DNA of 64,000 nucleotides. It comes from Cephalotus follicularis. Lineage: Eukaryota; Streptophyta; Magnoliopsida; Oxalidales; Cephalotaceae. Below are positions 45,592 to 57,672 of this stretch, piece after piece (the stretch's first letter is position 1; each line of letters begins with the position of its first letter). Both the position numbers and the translations under genes were made by a program. The DNA lies in NCBI GenBank assembly GCA_001972305.1, contig BDDD01003345.1:1-64000 (forward strand), in the 5' to 3' direction. The notes beneath the pieces are model-generated. The model was not told where the DNA came from. It saw only the letters and a list, made by a program, of their open reading frames with translations, and made no database searches.

Positions 45592-47531
45592 ACCCATCGC
45601 CTCTGTCTCATGTTAAGCTCCTTCTGGGAAAACAAATATTTCAAGCTCTTATGGTCCATGAAGATCTCAAACTGAGCTCCATAGAGGTAGTGCCTCCATT
45701 TCTGCAAGGCAAATACTATGGCCACCAACTCAAGATCGTGTACGGGATAGTTTTCCTCGTACGGCTTCAACTTCCTCGATGCGTATGCAATCACCCTACC
45801 ATGTTGCATCAGAACGCATCCCAGTCCCTTCCCAGAAGCATCTGTATAGACAGTAAATCCCTCATTACCCTCAGGTAATGCCAACACTGGAGCCGAAACC
45901 AACCGACTCTTCAACTCTTGGAAACTTGTCTCACAAGACTCGTCCCACACAAAACTGGACTTCTTCTGCGTCAACTGTGTCAGTGGTGCAGCAAGTTTCG
46001 AGAATCCCTCGATGAATCTGCGGTAATAGCCAGCCAATCCAAAGAAACTATGCACTTCCGTAACGTTCCTCGGTTGGGGCCAATCAACAATGCTTTCAAT
46101 CTTCGAAGGATCCAGTGACAATCCTTCACTCGACACTATGTGACCTAAGAAAGTCACATGATCCAGCCAAAATTCGCACTTGCTGAATTTGGCGTACAAC
46201 TGTTCCTTCCGTAGTGTCTGCAATACAATCTTCAAGTGCTGCATGTGTTCCTCAACGCTCTCTGAGTAGATCAGGATGTCATCTAAGAATATCACAACAA
46301 ACTGATCAAGATAAGGTTGGAACACTCTGTTCATCAGACACATAAAGGCTGCAGGAGCATTAGTCAAACCAAACGGCAGTATCAGGAATTTATAGTGCCC
46401 ATATCTGGTTCAAAATGCAGTCTTCTCCACATCACCTTCTCGGATCCTCAACTGATGATAGCCTGTTTTTAGGTCAAGCTTGGAGAACACAGTTGAGCCT
46501 TGCAACTGATCGAACAACTCCTCAATATGTGGCAGAGGTTACTTGTTCTTCACCGTTACCTGATTCAGCAGCCTGTAGTCAATGCATAGCCGCATCGATC
46601 CATCCTTCTTCTTCACAAATAGAACCGGTGCTCCCCATGGCGACACACTCGGTCTGATGAAGCCTTTGTCAAGATAGTCTTGCAATTGAACTTTCAACTC
46701 CTTCAGTTCGGCAGGAGCCATTCGGTATGGTGCTTTTGATATAGGAGCAGTCCCAGGCTGTAGTTCAATACTGAACTCTATATCTCTCTCCGGTGGCAGT
46801 GAAGTGAGATCATCTGGAAATACATCAGGAAAAGCACATACAACTGGAACTTGCTCTATACTAGGTATACCTTTCGTATGATCAATCACATACGCCAAAT
46901 AGCCTTCACACCCTTGCTTGAGATACTTCTGTGCTCGAGTATAGGAGATGATCGGAGCAGTAACATTCTTCTCTCCGATAAACTTGCACTCCGTCCCATC
47001 TTGCAGATAAAATGTCATCACCTTGTTGTAGCAATCTTCACAATCATGATGAACATATAGCCAGTCCATCCCCAAGATTACATCAAACTCTCGGATAGGT
47101 AACACTATCAAGTCAGCGGATAATTCAATCCCAGCTACCACGATTTCACGGTCTTTCATAACAATATCAGATAAAAGACAAGTACCCGCAGGAGTACTCA
47201 CCTCCAAAACATATGGTAGTCTAGAAGTAACACCATGCAACTTGTGAGCAAAACTAGATGCAATAAAAGAATGCGTCGCACCAGGGTCAATCAACACATG
47301 AGCTAATATGCCAGATATGTAAATAGTACCTCCCACAACAGTAGTAGATTCTGGTACATCATCTTTAGATAAGGTGTAGACCCTACCTTTCACAATCCCC
47401 TTTTCGGCGTCTCTTCGCGGTTGAGCCGCCGCAACACTACCACTAGCACCAGCACTTCCCTGTTGGCCGCGTGCTTGATCCCTCATCTTCGGAAAACTGT
47501 TCATTATGTGATCCTGCGAACCACACCTCAA
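45592..47531 (-). pseudogene. Element B protease-RT-RNase H
   Basis: In minus sense: second zinc-knuckle remnant (CGSQDH), retropepsin with [21 protein letters not shown] with [15 protein letters not shown] and [49 protein letters not shown] and FLDDILIYS, then RNase H ([23 protein letters not shown]). Two in-frame stops interrupt RT, one where YPLPH is expected (near 46541) and one where FRTRYGHY is expected (near 46411). It is otherwise well preserved. Confidence 0.93.
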
Positions 47532-47539
47532 GCATTTCC

Positions 47540-48485
47540 CTAACTTCTTTCAGCAATCGGTCTCATCATGGTTTGGACGACCACAAAAAGCACATCCACC
47601 TGTATTCTGTTGACTGTTTCGGCCCGTAGTCCTTGATCGATTGCATCGAGAACCTCCTTGGCTTCTGTTGTCAGACTTTGTGGATTTAGCAGATTATTGC
47701 TTCCCTGCCCTTGTGACTGTGTGGCCCTCGATTGATTAGTTCGAGACCATTCTGTTCTCCTTTCATTGGCATCCTCTTCAAGAATCATCGCCCTCTCAAC
47801 AACATCAACAAAAGTGGTCAGCTGCAACATCAACAATTTAGACCTGATATCTGGTCGAAGGCCTCTCAAGAACCTCTGGATCATCTGTGACTCACCCTCC
47901 ACAAGATAAGGCGTGTGTCTGGTCAGCTCCACAAATCTGGTCTGGTACTGAGCTACCGTCATGTCTCCTTGACGCAACTCCATCAATTCTGTCTCCCATC
48001 GGTCACGCGCTATCTGTGGAACATAAGTTGCAAAGAACTCAGACTGAAATCTGTCCCAAGTCCTGCCAAGTCCATGGGCTTCCCATTTTGATTCAGTTCT
48101 TTCCCACCAGTACGTAGCCTCGCCCCATAAGCGGTACACAGCAAAATTGAGCTTCTGTTCATCGGTACAGTCCAGAACAGCAAATATTTTCACCATCGAA
48201 GGTCGGAGGATTCTGCCGCATGAACCGCTCCAAATCTCTGCCGAAACTACCACCATGACAAGGTTCAGGTGCTGGCTGATAGGCCCGGTTAGCCTCATAC
48301 ATCTGCCGGATCTGTTCCATGTTCGCTGCATTTGCTTGCATCTGCTATCGGAAAAGATCAGCCAGGTTCTCAAAATTACTCCTTTCGTCATGTGCTGGAG
48401 GGACATTCATTCCTTCATTCACTGGTGGTTCATTGACACCTTCATCGGCTCTACACCTTCCTCTTCTTCCTCTTTGGAGATCCAT
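47540..48485 (-). pseudogene. Element B gag
   Basis: The likely start is ATG at 48485 (MDLQRGRRGRC), with an early stop before QMQANAANMEQIRQM. The gag core has WWERTESKWEAHG, WDRFQSEFFATYVP and RFLRGLRPDIRSKL. A zinc knuckle CAFCGRPNHDETDC lies in another frame at about 47560-47600, followed by a stop, so a frameshift separates it from gag. Confidence 0.88.
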
Positions 48486-48574
48486 TTAGTTTCCTATATG
48501 GAATCACAAAAATCATTAGGAAACATTTCACTCAGTTTCCGAGAAACTTATCCCAGCTAGCATATATGGAATAT

Positions 48575-48586
48575 GCTCTGATACCA
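48575..48586 (-). other. Primer-binding site (iMet), element B
   Basis: GCTCTGATACCA on +, that is TGGTATCAGAGC on the minus strand, three bases from the LTR. Confidence 0.92.
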
Positions 48587-48589
48587 TGG

Positions 48590-50277
48590 TGTCACACCAG
48601 TTTTCCGGTTTCATACCATTAAGACAAGCACATATGGTGATATCAGAATTAACATAATACTCCAGCATTTCATTCAAGAGTTCATAAACAATATACGGAA
48701 GCAGTCAATAAGCTGAAATATAAAAACATGAGTCTTCCGCACGCAGCCCATACTACGTGCGGGTAATACAACATAATCATCCTTACATAAGGGAAAACAC
48801 AACAAAAACGAGGTATGAACCATTCGTTACAATACAATACATCAAAATTAAACAACAACCTTAAGATGACAAAAGAAGCTCTCCAAGCTTCAACAGCAAC
48901 TCCAATGTCTTCGCTCAATTTGAAATTGTAGGGGTTAGCCGTTGTCCTCACTTGGCTAAGTAGGAAGATAATGCATGCTATGGAATATATGAATGCAACA
49001 TGTATGACAGTTTATATCAAAATAACATTTAAATGAACCAATATATAAGCAATCATGCCGATTGGCCATAGACAAGTCATATGCAAGAATACCGCACAAG
49101 GGTACAATCAATACATCCATGGGTGCCACATGCCGCTAACTCCTAGCTTCGACTGTGCACTACCTAACTATCTCAAGCGCTCAGAGGATAATAGAACAAG
49201 TAACATTTACTACCGGCATTGGCGGGTAGTTTAACAAGTAAGATCTGCAATGCAGATAAGTTTTGGAGATCTCCTGGCCAACTCCTGGCTCCCAGGATCC
49301 CTAACGTAGTCGGTGACCACAGCCATCACTCGACTACCGGAAAAAAGCATAGACAATACAATTCAAACATTCCAATAATAATATTACATATATCAACAAT
49401 ATGCAATATAAAGGTGTTTTCTTTAGAAACATATAACAAGTCAATTATCGTACATCTCATGGGAGGAAAACAACATCAATACAATATTGGTTCTCGCTTG
49501 GAGAACAAAATAGATGGTATCTCTCATAGGAGGAGAATCAATAGGTTTTCATTTAAAATGATAGTTGATATCATAATTTTGGGTACATAGCCCATAGTTG
49601 GTTTCAATCTTTGAAATATTAAAGGTAGCGGTGTTCAATAACACCAAACAGTATATACTAGACTAATAGTAGCATTTACAGTAATAGAATTTCCAAACAG
49701 CAGCAATAGCCAACGGTAGTAGTAATTCAAAAAATCCCAAAGGGATAACATCTCATAGTCATTCATATGCAATTTTCACAAAAGTGTGTATGTTGTTCAA
49801 TATTGGAATGTAACTGTATATAAGGCCAGGATTGATTGTTCTAATCATCCATATGAAGACCAAGTTAATTACATTCAATTTTGTGGCTTTAACGTGACTC
49901 ATATCAGTAAATTTTCCCAGAACAGTCGACTGCTCTCAGGAACAGTCGACTGTTTTGGTTGAGTAGTCGACTGCTTTGCCTTGGCAGTCGACTGTATAGG
50001 TTGAGTTGTCAACTGCCATGAAGAACAGTCGACTGCTCCCCTGTGACAGTCGGTTGTCCCTTCACAAACTAGGCAGTCGACTTCCCCTGTATGGTAGTCG
50101 GCTGTCAAGGTCTGTTTTAGGGTTTCTTAAGCTTGATTTTCACCAAATTGCATCTCCATTCGTTCCAAGCAATTACCAAACACAAATTATAATAATTGGA
50201 CAAATAATTCAATTAAAATGTATATTTATTTTAACAATGGAAATCAATATACATTAATTGAATTTGCGGTCATTACA
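48590..50277 (-). repeat. 5' LTR of element B, internally deleted (1,688 bp)
   Basis: Matches 39500-42282 except for a missing segment corresponding to 40951-42044. The join lies inside a CAGTCGACTGCTCC word at 50026-50039. Hairpin at 48737-48762. The promoter region is within the deletion, so this LTR probably cannot start transcription. Confidence 0.92.
49921..50108 (-). repeat. Fused CAGTCGACTG array in the deleted LTR
   Basis: Slot 1 words run directly into slot 2 words. About nine words in 190 bp. Confidence 0.85.
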
Positions 50278-50282
50278 ATGGT

Positions 50283-51560
50283 GTCTTGAAATACTACAAG
50301 AGGGGAGGTGAATTGTAGTGGTTATGAACTTATTAAACTTTTTTGGATTATCGGATTAAGCTATAAAATTAAAACAAACAATCAAAAGATTATCAATAAA
50401 AATATAAGTAAAGAGAGAGTTAGAAAGTGCAAACACGATTTTATAGTGGTTCGGCCAAACTCTTGCCCACGTCCATTTTTCCCAAGGACCTCCTTGAGTT
50501 TCCACTATTCTCCAAATATCTTTTCAGGAGCCATTCGGTGCACCTTTACAAATTTCTGTGATTGACCTCAATCACTTACAATTTAGGGTTCACTCCCCTT
50601 TTACAATCAAAGGATTACAATGGTTGTTTTGTGTTTGATATAACATCTCAAAGGTTGAATATAGCTTAGTAAACTCACAAAAGACAACTCAGAAATATGG
50701 TCACAAAAATCAGAGAATGATGCTTGCTAATGATAGAGAAACTCTTGAAATAGGCTTTGAAATGATTTTGATTTTGATTCTTGTTCTTGTTGGTGTTGTT
50801 CTTGTTTGATCTTGTTTTTGGCCTCTATTTATAGTTTTCTTCAGTTTGTAGTCGTTTTAAAAGTAATAGAACCGTTGGAGTTGCCTTGGGAATTGTCGTC
50901 TTAAAAACGGCGTTCAAAAGCTTGTTCATTGAATGCTTCCTGCGCACAAAGCGTTGAGGGAGTTGTTCTAAGCGTCGACGCTTAGGTGACCGTTATGCAT
51001 TTGAATTTGAAATAGCCTGCTTAAACCATTGAAGCTTTGACTTTGATGTCAACAGTTTGGTTGAAAGCGCTGACGGTTTCTTCAGAGCGTCGCCGCTTTA
51101 AGTCCATTAAATGATTTTATTTGTTTATGTACTAGACCATTGACATGGTCTCCTTAAGCGCTGGCATCTTGGTGTTAAACACTGACGGTTTCCCTGTGAT
51201 CGTTGACGCTTTGAGCATTTTTGATTTTCACTTTGAATGTTCAACTGTTGGCGCTTTGTGGTATGCCTTCGTCGGTTTGCCTAAGTGCTGGCGGTTGCAC
51301 TATGACCGTCTACGCTTTGCATGTTTTGTTTTTGACTTAGAATGCTCAAACCACTCTGTACTAAACCTCTGATGCTTTGAGCTATACCTTCATCGGTTTG
51401 TCCCTTAAGCGCTGACGGTTTCCTTTTGACCATCGACGCTTTGCTCTGTTTTTACAACTTTGTCTTGTTTTGCCAAGTCAACTTTTCTTGCATAAAAAGA
51501 AACAATGTCAGATGCAAATATGTTATCATCAAAATTCAGATTGAGACATAAATGTCAACA
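50283..51560 (-). repeat. 3' LTR of the Sirevirus-like element (main part)
   Basis: The remaining 10 bp lie at 39490-39499 beyond element B. Ends TG...CA. It carries an AAGCGTCGACGCTT-type array at 50940-51460. Confidence 0.85.
50940..51460 (-). repeat. AAGCGTCGACGCTT-type array, Sirevirus-like LTR
   Basis: At least twelve words, from perfect AAGCGTCGACGCTT (near 50978) to AAAGCGCTGACGG and CGTTGACGCTTTG, in both half-site orientations, spread over 500 bp. Confidence 0.85.
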
Positions 51561-51575
51561 ATCTCCCCATTTTTG
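51561..51575 (-). other. Polypurine tract of the Sirevirus-like element
   Basis: AAAAATGGGGAGAT in minus sense, next to the LTR start TGTTGACA. Confidence 0.85.
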
Positions 51576-51716
51576 ATGATGACAAAAATTTGCTACAATA
51601 TGGTTATAAGTTGAAAACATAATTATTCATAAGTTAAAAATATAACAATATGGGCATTCGTTGAAGAACATAAGTAAAATATGAACTTTGGTAAGTTGAG
51701 ATGCATACTCCGATGC

Positions 51717-51842
51717 ATACTCCCCCTTAGTCAAATATGCTCCCCCTTAATATGACAATGGTTACTTTGCATACTCACCCTTAGTATGACAAATGTTATG
51801 TACCATTTTTCAACTTAGTTACCTTTCTCCCCCTTTTTTGCA
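51717..51842 (-). other. Extra PPT-like sites
   Basis: In minus sense: AAAAAAGGGGGAGA (51826-51840), AAGGGTGAG (about 51773-51782), TTAAGGGGGAGC (51739-51750) and CTAAGGGGGAGT (51718-51730). Repeated polypurine tracts upstream of the 3' LTR are a reported Sirevirus hallmark. Confidence 0.7.
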
Positions 51843-52081
51843 TAACATCAAAAAGGTAAGAGAGATTATATCAAATAACAAGTGCGAAACATTCATATCA
51901 TTATAAAAACAAATCATCCAATCAAAACATCCAAACATTCAAACAAAACATCCAATGTTTACAAAACATCCAAATATTCAAACAAAACATCCAAATATTC
52001 AAACAAATACAAATCATCAAAGTTTTTCAAATTACAAAACATAAATAAGATGCGAAGATGATGATGTGATAATGCAGCAAC

Positions 52082-53306
52082 TCAATCGTCCATATGATCA
52101 GCCTTATTATTATCACCATCTCCATTTCCAACATCGTCGCTATCTGTATCTTGATTAGCTTCTTCATTTGTTTGATTTTCTTGACTTGAGGAAGATGTGA
52201 TGCCCTCGTCTTCAATGACTCCTTTCTCAACAAGCTTTCTTTCAATCCTCTTTTGCCTTTGCTCAATCCTTTGAATACCCATTTCTAAGCCTCTAATAGC
52301 TTGCATAATTTGAAAAAATTGGCTATTAGGAAGAGTGACATTAGAAGCGGGGTTAGCTTGTGGAGCTCTTTCTTCTTCTCCTTGCACTTCTTCTCCTCCC
52401 TCTTCTTCTTCTTCTTCTTCACCAATTACCCTATCCGAATCTTCATTTTTGGGAACCCATGTCCCAAGTTTCTTATGTTTCTTGAAACCCATCCTTCCTA
52501 GGGTTCCTTTTCCTAGCTTGTCAACATTTTGAAGTGCATGGTGCAATTATCCATTCAAGTCCACATTGAAATGCATTAGGATCTTGGTTATTATGTTGCT
52601 ATATGGCAACCTAGCATTCTCTCTAGCATGCATCGCTTGCATATGATCTAAAGTCAGCTTTGGCAGACATATCCTTCGACCGGTAATGATATGGAACATT
52701 GCCTCCATATGGGTCACTTCGTCAAAGCCACCGGATTTTGGCAGGATATGTGTTGCTACTGTAAGATGCAAGAATTGAGGATGAAGACTAAGATTCCTAG
52801 AGTACAAATTTTGTAAAACTTGTGCATTTTCTCCAAATAGCAAACGCACACATTCTTCCGTGTTGAAGACACCATATACTGCCCAATATCTTTGGCACCA
52901 AGCCCTAGTGCCAACATAGGGAATTTCCAAAAAGGAAGCTAGGGTAGTAAAGATCAATTCAATGTTCCTACCCTAGTAACTAAATATGCACTAGAACTAG
53001 GAAGAATGTTAATGTAAAACTCCTTCATTAAATATGGATAATGAGGGAGATTAAATTTGAAAAGGGGTCCTAGTTCTTGAGCATTTAGCCACTCTACAAT
53101 AGGAAAACCCTCATTTATGCAAAAGTCTAAGTCTAGGGTTTTACCTACTAAGATTTTTCGTTCAAAATATGCTTTGAGATACCTTACTGCTTGAGGTATA
53201 TCCTCTGGTGAAGATTGATTCCCAACATCTCTAGCTCTCCTTTTTGTCCAATGCTTTTTCTTCTTTTTGAGCCCTCTCCAATCTCAGCATTCTTTGTTCT
53301 AGGCAT
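52082..53306 (-). pseudogene. Third ORF of the Sirevirus-like element
   Basis: Minus sense, from MPRTKNAEIGEG. After a frameshift it reads DLDFCINEGFPIVEWLNAQE, KEFYINILPSS; after a second frameshift FTTLASFLEIPYVGTRAWCQ and so on to VDLNG; then a stop (52545) and, in frame, an acidic tail with Glu runs ending DDVGNGDGDNNKADHMDD. Pattern and place resemble the 'putative plant transposon protein' type sequences found next to plant retroelements and the env-like ORF position of Sireviruses. I infer this from memory of the pattern only. No signal peptide or membrane segment is evident. Confidence 0.55.
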
Positions 53307-53419
53307 CTTTGAGTAGATTGTATGAATAAATTGTGTTTATGAGAAGTTTAGAGGAGGTTTTCGTCTTGATTTCGCCTCAAAATCTCCAGAGAGGGTTTAG
53401 GGTTTCATAGAAAATGTCC

Positions 53420-53560
53420 AACAGACGACGCTTTCTGTTATAAAATGTGTCTAAAGCATTGACGCTTTTCATAAAGCGGCGTCACTTAGCACAAAACAAT
53501 CCCTAAATTGTAGTGTAAACCACTGACGCTTGTAATCTAAGCGTCGACGCTTTACTCTAT
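53420..53560 (-). repeat. GCGTCGACGCTT words between pol and the third ORF
   Basis: About five words (AAAGCATTGACGCTTT, AAGCGGCGTCACTT, AAGCGTCGACGCTTTA), of the same type as in the LTR. Confidence 0.7.
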
Positions 53561-53653
53561 TTTCTGCCGATTTCTAATTAAACGATTCTATGAATGTAAA
53601 TGATGCATGATTAATCACATAAACACATCAAGTAATAACACATAAACATATAA

Positions 53654-54652
53654 TCATATCAATAATTTAATATCACATAAGCCTAATCCCAATCTAAATT
53701 TAGAAGAGGTTTGCTCATGAAGGGGTTTGGTGAAGATGTCTGAAATTTGGTCTTTAGTAGGCACACAAATTAGTTCGACATCTCCATTTTCTATGTGTTC
53801 CTCTATAAAATGATATCTTATATCTATGTGTTTAGTCCTAGAATGATGTACAGGATTTTTACCTAAGCATATTGCGCTAGTGTTATCACATCTTATAGGC
53901 ACATTTTCAAATTTAAACCCATAATCTAAGAGTTGTTGTTTCATCCATATGACTTGTGCACAACTTCTTGCCGCAATATACTCAGTTTTGGTAGTAGAAA
54001 GTGCTACTAAATTTTGTTTCTTGCTAAACCAAGAAATGAGCATGTTTCCTATGAATTGGCAAGTGCCACCAGTGCTTTTTCTATCTACTTTATAACCTCA
54101 AAAATCAGCATCTGAGTATGTATGCAAGTCGAATGATGAATTTCTAGGGTACCATAATCCTAAGGTATATATGCTAAATATTTAAAAATTCGTTTAACAG
54201 TATGTAAATGCGCTTCTTTAGGACAAGCTTGAAAGTGAGCACACAAACATACACTGAATAGAATATCTGGCCTACTAGCAGTCAGATAAAGTAACGAGCA
54301 AATCATACTCCTATAGATTTTTTGGTCAATGAGTTTACCTTGCTCGTCTTTGTCTAACCTTGTAGTTGTGCTCATTAGAGTTTTGTTCTTCTTTACATTC
54401 TCCATTCCAAATCTTTTTAGTAGATCTTTGATGTATTTAGATTGGTTGATGAAGATGTCGTCCTTAATTTGTTTGACTTGAAGTCCAAGGAAGAAATTAA
54501 GTTCTTCCATCATGCTCATTTCGAACTCATCCTGCATGATCTTAGCAAAATTCTTGCACAAACTATCATTAGTAGATCCAAAAATGATATCATCAACATA
54601 TATTTGTACAATAAGAATGTCCTCGTTATAAGTTTTTGTAAAAAGAGTTATA
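53654..54652 (-). pseudogene. Copia RT end and RNase H (Sirevirus-like)
   Basis: Minus sense: QIYVDDIIFGSTN, MSMMEELNFFLGLQVKQ, ILFSVCLCAHFQ, then a gap with a frameshift, then RNase H with SWFSKKQNLVALSTTKTEYI, RTKHIDIRYHFIEEH and ISDIFTKPLHE. The YVDD catalytic motif is intact. The upstream part is cut off by element D at 54653. Confidence 0.92.
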
Positions 54653-57493
54653 TGTAACGACCCGTGTTAATTTTTGACAAATTAGCATTTGGGCCTTGGG
54701 AAAACTTTTCTTTTTCCTTGGGTTGGTTCGGATTGGGCTTGGGTTGGTAAGGCCCAATGTTGTTATATGAAAGTAAAAGAGATATTTGTTTTACCTTGGG
54801 ATAAGTGAAATGTGTTGAGGAAGTTTGGCTGTTGGTATTTTCGGCTGTGGCAGGTGAGGTTGCTCACTTCTCTCTTTTCACATTGGAGAAAGTGTTTTGC
54901 TGTGAGTTTTCTTTCTTTTTTCTTCGTTTTCCCTGAAGCGTTGTTCGTTGTCTAAGGTTTGGACATTCTCGCCGCCTACGTGTTAGCAAGGTGAGTGTTC
55001 TCCTCGGTAGTTAGCACTACGACGTTTCGATGGTAGAGTAACGGTTTGTGAGGCCGAGGAAGGGCTTGATGTGGTTCTTATGCATGTGAATGTTCATGCA
55101 TGTTCCTTGGAGACATGTTGATGGTTGTAGCTAAGTTTGTTGTGTGTTGATCTTGTAGAAGAAGATCCAGGCGCGGAGTCCGCACTGCAAGGAAGCTAGT
55201 CAGAGGTCTTACAGTACTTTGAGTGGGATCTTTCTTTTCTATCAATTGATATTAAGAGTCTTGCTGTTTAATATGACTTTTCCATGATATTATTGTTGAC
55301 TAGGATCCTTTCTCCTGTTGTCTTGTTGATTATTGCATGTTAATATTGTTCCAAGCAGAGATGCTTGATATTTTGGGTTGATGTGTTTCCCCTGTATTCA
55401 TGCTTCCTGATATCGTGTGTTGTTCTCGGATGCTGGTTACTGGTATGCTCGGATTTATGAGACTCATATGGCCGAGGAGGAGTGTGGCGTTTGATCCCAA
55501 TTCCATTCAGCAATTCTATTGTCTATGATGGAGCTGTTGCGTGTGACTGTGCATGGGTTCCATTACCTAGATATGCTCATTTCGTCAGTCTATAACAAAA
55601 TGTGTGTGGGGGCAGCCATGGATCCGCTACTTCTTTGGTCAGACCATGCTGAGTGCTCGAACACGAGATTGCTGACTAAAGAAGGTTTGAGTGGTGATTT
55701 GCTTACCTCTGGGTTGAAGTTCTCCTCTGTCATTATCGACAAGGGTGGAGCCGAGCAGTGATTCGCGGACCCCTTAGTCAATATTAGCGCTATGTGATTA
55801 CTGATGAGGGAGGCAGCCCCTCGATCGATGTTCATGTGCTATAGTACTCAAACTCAAGATTGCCGACGAAGGAGAGCTTGTGTAGCCCTTTGATCGATGT
55901 TCATGTAGTGTCGTACGCCAACGTGTGATTGCCGACAAAGGAGTGCTTGCGTAGCCCTTCCATCGATGTTCATACGGTGCTCTGGAAGTGGGTATCTATA
56001 TGCGTATATGAGGGATGTGTACAGTCCTGTAGCCCACAACCTCGCTGATGTGGTTCCATCGGAGCGGTTACTTGTGTTGGCCGAGGAGGTTCCGATAGTG
56101 GAAATGTGTGAGTATGATGTGTGTATGAATGTGTGGCATGTGTGCATGTGATTGATGCAGTACCAGTAGTCCTCTGATCATTTGTGATCCTCGGAGTCTT
56201 GCTCTTTATCGATCCTCTGATTTATGGCTCCTCGGCATATCATATTATATATCATTGCTGTTGTTACTTTCTTCATTGAGATTAGTCATTGAGTGTTACT
56301 CTGACGTTATTTCTCCTTGTTATCTTATACCCTTGATCTATGAACATTCACGTCTTCAATTGTTTTATTGAGCAGTGTTATATGTTGTGTCCTCGGCCCA
56401 GTTGGGGCAGGGCAGGAGTTGATCGTTTAACACCCTATGGTCGTGGTGTGCTCGGGAAGTTTCCTTGTTCTCACTCACTAGTCAGTTGGACTAATCCCCT
56501 CTCAGTTTTTGTGCAGAGGAAGCTGAGGATCAGAGTTCTTGAGATCCACCAAGTGAAAGCGTGTTTTGGAAGAGGTTGACGTTGGCGCAAGCACCTTAGG
56601 ATGGCTCCTCGACAATTTTGGACCTTTATGCATTTTTGGGGGTTTTTGTATAGATTCTTCATGTTATTCTTGGGAATCCTTAAGCCCTATAATTGATGAT
56701 AACCTTTAATATATTTTTCACCTATGGCTTATTTTCATTTTTGTTGCTTGGGGATGCTCGACATTTTGATGTTTATGCCTTGTGATGTATATGAGATCCT
56801 TGGGATGTTTTACGATGATGTTGTTTATGTTCCCTGCAGTGGGCATCCCGTGGTGCCAAGTTAGACGAGATGCCAGAGGACCCGGTAGGCCCTCCTCGGC
56901 ATAAGCTAGATCTCCTCGGCCCTTTTAGCAACTAAGTCCCTTTGAGAAGGTAGTGTAGTTATGTGGGAACCTTGTTCTCGGACATAAGGTGTCCTAGGAC
57001 GTAAGATGTCCTCAAACATGGGTCGCGGACATTATGTGATAGTTGACCTTTCCTTAGTTTTGCCCAACCTCCTGACCCCTGACCAACAAGATTTCCTTGA
57101 GATGTTTTGATGCCTGACCTTGCGCCGACATTTTGGGTGCTCGGGCGTTGTGTGGTCCCAGCCCCTTAGTTGTCCTTGGGAATTTGGGGGACCTTGGGTT
57201 GTTGTCCTCCGTAAGGCATTTGTTCCCTGATCTTAGAGTTGATCTCAGGCTTAAGGCTTAGTCATACGCTGTCGTTTCCTATGCTCGGGCGTTGTTTTGT
57301 TGTAGCGCCTTAAGAGTACGTGGTCGTTCTGGGGAGCTTGGATAGTCATCCTCTGCGACGTGTTTTCACGTCGTTCTCATGCCTTAGACTTATGTGTTGA
57401 TGTTTTAGTGTTTGAGGTTGAGGATCTGGGTGGTGGATCATTCCTCCTGGCACGACTGTCTCCCGGGGTGTTGTTTGGGAGTTGGACGTATCA
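54653..57493 (+). repeat. 5' LTR of element D (~2.8 kb)
   Basis: Starts TGTAACGACCC. The end is not sharp, somewhere in 57470-57499. Contains many GCCGAGG / CCTCGGC words, like LTR A, and a ~65-bp tandem repeat at 55794-55985. Open frames inside have no domains. Confidence 0.75.
55794..55985 (+). repeat. ~62-69-bp tandem repeat in LTR D
   Basis: Three units, each with GATTRCYGA, a GAGGGAG/AAGGAG block, GTAGCCCTT and ATCGATGTTCAT. Unit starts are near 55796, 55858 and 55927. Confidence 0.8.
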
Positions 57494-57499
57494 GTTTTA

Positions 57500-57510
57500 T
57501 GGTATCAGAG
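57500..57510 (+). other. Primer-binding site (iMet), element D
   Basis: TGGTATCAGAG followed by AGACC. Confidence 0.85.
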
Positions 57511-57672
57511 AGACCGGTTTAGTTTCCTTGTGTTTTCCTTGGAGACTTTTGGGGGTGTGCATTGCATGCATTTCATGTCGTATATTTGCTAGTGATACCC
57601 CAACCTTGCATGTGAAGTTAGATGGTGCTTCAGCGTTAAACCAGAGGATGTGGTCGGGGTGGAGGAAGAGAG

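Larger units (their letters stand above)
39500..50277 (-). mobile_element. Family B Ty3/gypsy element (TSD ATGGT)
   Basis: Flanked by ATGGT at 39495-39499 and 50278-50282. On the minus strand: 5' LTR 50277-48590, iMet primer-binding site 48586-48575, gag-pol down to about 42300, PPT 42298-42283, 3' LTR 42282-39500. LTR ends are TGTAATGACC and GGTGTGACA. The LTRs are about 96% identical in the stretch compared, but the 5' LTR lacks 1,095 bp. Most of integrase is deleted and a solo LTR (42890-45586) splits RNase H. Lineage is probably Tekay/Del. Confidence 0.95.
39490..54652 (-). mobile_element. Sirevirus-like Ty1/copia element, host of nested insertions
   Basis: Minus-strand element. Its 3' LTR starts (in its own sense) TGTTGACATTTATGTC at 51560 and ends CACCATGAACA at 39490, with element B (39500-50277) inserted 10 bp from that end. 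Towards higher coordinates come the polypurine tract, several extra PPT-like sites, a third ORF, then RNase H and RT. The rest of pol, gag and the 5' LTR are cut away by element D at 54653. Multiple PPT-like sites and a post-pol ORF are known Sirevirus features. Confidence 0.8.

Noticed and set aside
40833-50108. CRISPR-like look of the regularly spaced CAGTCGACTG words
   Set aside because: Words are short and palindromic, spacers are homologous between copies, and the arrays lie in LTRs of a plant genome.
52301-52532. Ser/Phe-rich plus-strand frames opposite the third ORF
   Set aside because: They are the antisense of a GAA/GAG-rich acidic tail.
2605-57510. TGGTATCAGAGC matches to tRNA-Met ends
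   Set aside because: They are primer-binding sites directly after LTR ends. No cloverleaf follows, so no tRNA gene is called.
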